The translations under genes were made by a program, and so were the position numbers. Shown here piece after piece: positions 61,929-64,000 of a DNA stretch of 64,000 bases. The notes below the pieces were generated by a model. That model saw nothing but the letters and a program-made list of their open reading frames with translations, was not told where the DNA came from and ran no database searches. Source of the DNA: Microcoleus vaginatus PCC 9802 (GTDB lineage Bacteria; Cyanobacteriota; Cyanobacteriia; Cyanobacteriales; Microcoleaceae); NCBI GenBank assembly GCA_022701275.1, contig CP031740.1, positions 6,634,372-6,698,371 on the forward strand, read 5' to 3'. Within the stretch, counting starts at the first letter, position 1. Each line of letters begins with the position of its first letter.

Positions 61929-63479
61929 TCATTTTAAACTTTTCATAACTTTGCGTTTAGCCATTTTTAATTTTTGAATTCCCGAAAGATGAATTTGTTT
62001 TTCCTGCTCGATTTGGTGCTGCCTTTCTGCTTCGGCAAGAATTTCTGCCAAGTCATCAATCCTGATATCTGGCTGGATGACTACCTGGTTGAGCAGGATT
62101 TGAAAACCTCTCACTATTCGGGCAATGGTCGCAGCCTCAAATAAGTCTGTTTTGTACTCAAATAAGCCTTGAATTCCTTCTGAAATCTCCCAGAGAGTGA
62201 GGCTTAAGTCGTGTCTCGACATACCGACATCGAATTCCAGAATGCTCAAGGTCAAACCAGCTAACTCCAGGGGTGGCATGGGCGCATTCTGGAGTACAAA
62301 CCACACTTGAAACAGCGGGTTATAGCTGAGATTTCGCTCCGGCTGCAATTCCTCCACGAGCTTTTCAAAAGGGACATCCGGGTGAGCGTAAGCTGCTAAA
62401 GCTACCTCGCGTGTTCGACCGAGTAGTTCGCGGAAAGTTGGATTACCTGCGGTGTCAATTCGCAGCACTAAAGTATTGACAAAAAATCCAATCAGTTCCT
62501 CTAATTCAATGCGGTTGCGATTGGCAATGGGAGAGCCAATAGCGAGGTTATCCTGATTTATTTGGCAGGAGAGCAAGGATTGAAATGCTGCCAACAACGT
62601 CATAAATAGGGTGACATCTTGTTGCTGGGCGAGCGTTTTCAGCCTTTCAGTTAAAGAAGCAGAAATTACAAAAGATTGCTGCGACCCTCGGAAAGTTTGC
62701 ACGGGAGAGCGCTGCCTATCTGTTGACAGCACAGCTAAACCGCCTCCCAATTGCTGTTTCCAATAAGCGAGCTGTTTTTCTAATTTCTCTCCCTGGAAAT
62801 GCTGCCGCTGCCAACTGGCGAAGTCGGCATACTGTACGGAAAGTTCAGGCAGCCCAGAGGGTTTGTCAGTGGAAAAAGCTTCATAAAGTGCGGCTACTTC
62901 TCGCACCAATACCCCCATAGACCAACCATCAGAAATAATGTGGTGTATCGTCAGCAGCAACACATATTCTGCCGAACCCAGTTGCAGCAGAGTGGCCCGC
63001 AGTAAGGGATCTCGCGTTAAGTTAAAGGGGCGTTGGGCTTCTTCCAGAGTACGCTGCTCAATTTCAGCTTGCTGCTCAGTTTCTGGTAAATGTTGCAAGT
63101 TTACCACCGACAAAGCGAAATCCAAGGAAGGAGAAATCAGTTGAACAGGTTCCCCGTCCACTTCTGCAAAAGCAGTCCGTAAAACTTCGTGACGCCGGAC
63201 AATTTCATTGAGTGTTTGTTGCAGTGCCGACAAATTCAATTGCCCTTGCAAACGCACAGCAGCAGGAAGGTTGTAGGCAGGGTTTTCGGGAGACAATCGA
63301 TCGAGAAACCACAGCCGTTGCTGGGCAAAAGAAAGGGGAGCAGAATTTTGCTGCGATCGCCTGGGAATGCGCTTAGATTGCTCAGCCTGTACTGCCTCTT
63401 TGCCCAATGCTTTGAGGAGGAGCGCTCGCTTCTCGGGCGAGAGGTTTTTCAGTCGTTCTGAACGATTAGTAGACATCAT
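61929..63479 (-). CDS. Standalone NRPS condensation domain
   Basis: The 516-residue protein has an N-terminal docking-like helix (LSPEKRALLLKALG) and one condensation domain. HHIISDGWSMG is the intact HHxxxDG motif at about residue 180, and other C motifs (PLSFAQQRLWFLDRL, GSPIANRNRIE, PFEKLVEEL) are present. No A or carrier domain follows. The C-terminus (KLKMAKRKVMKSLK) ends where the fused homologue continues into TauD. It therefore acts in trans, joining the first carrier-bound acyl or aminoacyl group to Asp on the next NRPS. It overlaps the upstream decarboxylase gene by 14 nt. The start may be the second Met (63476). Confidence 0.9.
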   Translation of the reverse strand: MMSTNRSERLKNLSPEKRALLLKALGKEAVQAEQSKRIPRRSQQNSAPLSFAQQRLWFLDRLSPENPAYNLPAAVRLQGQLNLSALQQTLNEIVRRHEVLRTAFAEVDGEPVQLISPSLDFALSVVNLQHLPETEQQAEIEQRTLEEAQRPFNLTRDPLLRATLLQLGSAEYVLLLTIHHIISDGWSMGVLVREVAALYEAFSTDKPSGLPELSVQYADFASWQRQHFQGEKLEKQLAYWKQQLGGGLAVLSTDRQRSPVQTFRGSQQSFVISASLTERLKTLAQQQDVTLFMTLLAAFQSLLSCQINQDNLAIGSPIANRNRIELEELIGFFVNTLVLRIDTAGNPTFRELLGRTREVALAAYAHPDVPFEKLVEELQPERNLSYNPLFQVWFVLQNAPMPPLELAGLTLSILEFDVGMSRHDLSLTLWEISEGIQGLFEYKTDLFEAATIARIVRGFQILLNQVVIQPDIRIDDLAEILAEAERQHQIEQEKQIHLSGIQKLKMAKRKVMKSLK

Positions 63480-64000
63480 AATTTACCTCGTCGCAGTGGT
63501 CGCTGTTTGTGATAGTTAAGGAAAGCTTTGCTGCTATTTTTAGCTGGTCGTTTAAAACAACGTTGATATCTGCTTCAGTGGTGAGGGGGTTGGCAAGGAC
63601 GACTCGAAAAGCAACAATGGGAATGGTTTTGCCATAACAGGTGTTTTGCACGGTTGTTCGCGATACGAATGTGTGACCGGCTCGCCGCTGGGCCTCCTGA
63701 AGGCGCTCGTTAAATTGATTGATGAAGTGGTTGTCTGCTTCGGCTAGTTGTTTTTTGGCTGCTTTTTCCCTGAAGGTTTCTGGAATGTAGCGGTATAAAA
63801 GAATATTAATTTCTGGTTCTAGCAGCAATTCAAATGCTGGATTTTCCCGAATTAAATTGGCGAAGTGCTGCGTTTTATGGATGCCTGCATCTATCAAAAA
63901 CTCATAGCCTTGATGGCCGATGATATTCAACGCGGCTTGCAAGTACAAACTCGCACCTGGTCGAGAGCCTTCGAGAGAGCGCTTGCCTAGATCGATGGAG
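63466..64000 (-). CDS. PLP-dependent decarboxylase, C-terminal part (PanP-like)
   Basis: Only the last 177 codons lie in the window; the frame is open to the right edge. DLGKRSLEGSRPGASLYLQA, LNIIGHQGYEFLIDAG and LEPEINILLYRYIPE match group II amino-acid decarboxylases, closest to PanP-type aspartate 1-decarboxylases as far as I can tell. The active-site Lys is outside the window. It could make beta-alanine or another amine used by the NRPS, or decarboxylate diaminobutyrate. It overlaps the condensation-domain gene by 14 nt, so the cluster extends further upstream. Confidence 0.85.
   Translation of the reverse strand, partial: SIDLGKRSLEGSRPGASLYLQAALNIIGHQGYEFLIDAGIHKTQHFANLIRENPAFELLLEPEINILLYRYIPETFREKAAKKQLAEADNHFINQFNERLQEAQRRAGHTFVSRTTVQNTCYGKTIPIVAFRVVLANPLTTEADINVVLNDQLKIAAKLSLTITNSDHCDEVNYDVY

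Noticed and set aside
1..64000. GCGATCGC palindromes as possible operators
   Set aside because: They occur throughout coding and non-coding DNA as HIP1 sites and do not mark particular promoters.

Overview
The window looks like a chromosome segment of a filamentous cyanobacterium of the Microcoleus/Oscillatoria/Phormidium type. Signs of this are frequent GCGATCGC (HIP1) palindromes, heptameric short tandem repeats, a beta-carboxysome ccm operon with the ndhF4/ndhD4/chpX CO2-uptake genes beside it, and a HetZ-like regulator. I recognised no rRNA, tRNA or CRISPR array.

Layout. (1) 0-10 kb: a glycosyltransferase, an aldo/keto reductase, a FAS1 protein, a second glycosyltransferase, a CobW-type metallochaperone GTPase with a decayed duplicate upstream, D-aminoacyl-tRNA deacylase and a HetZ-like protein. 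(2) 10-24 kb: a decayed stress/membrane island. Intact genes (PRC-barrel/DUF2382, LLM flavin oxidoreductase, DUF1206, DUF3611, GH13 trehalose-synthase-like, MscS, ZIP-like) alternate with relics: an IS1-type transposase, an AI-2E transporter, a DUF2254 protein, a ZIP transporter, a TM protein, an HPP-like fragment, a PRC-barrel 5' fragment and a duplicated GH13 tail. (3) 24-28.5 kb: a Ser/Thr kinase fused to an extracytoplasmic amino-acid-binding-type domain, and a PHP phosphoesterase. (4) 28.7-40.2 kb: inorganic carbon acquisition. On the minus strand lie ndhF4, ndhD4 and chpX (the NDH-1MS' CO2 hydration complex), with an opposite-strand Uma2 gene inserted between ndhF4 and ndhD4. Divergently follow ccmK2, ccmK1, ccmL, ccmM, ccmN and ccmO. 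CO2 hydrated at the thylakoid would give bicarbonate, which the carboxysome then uses.

(5) 40.3-44.0 kb: a compact three-gene cassette of a dual-GHKL ATPase, a receiver-like protein and a ComEC-like metallo-beta-lactamase-fold protein. It resembles a signalling or conflict (possibly anti-phage) system that I cannot match to a named one. A TPR protein and IS701 debris follow.

(6) 46.1-64 kb, minus strand: a nonribosomal peptide cluster running off the right edge. In transcription order it holds a PLP decarboxylase (partial), a standalone condensation domain, a standalone TauD-type hydroxylase, a [condensation-like - A - T] protein, a [C-A-T-C-TauD] protein, a [condensation-like - A - T - reductase] protein and an aldo/keto reductase. 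By-eye specificity codes read Asp, Thr-like, Asp. Both Asp modules carry condensation-like domains lacking HHxxxDG, and each is paired with a C + TauD unit. This predicts a peptide with two beta-hydroxyaspartates flanking a Thr-like residue, released reductively, most plausibly a siderophore. The same functional block occurs once as separate genes and once as a fused protein.
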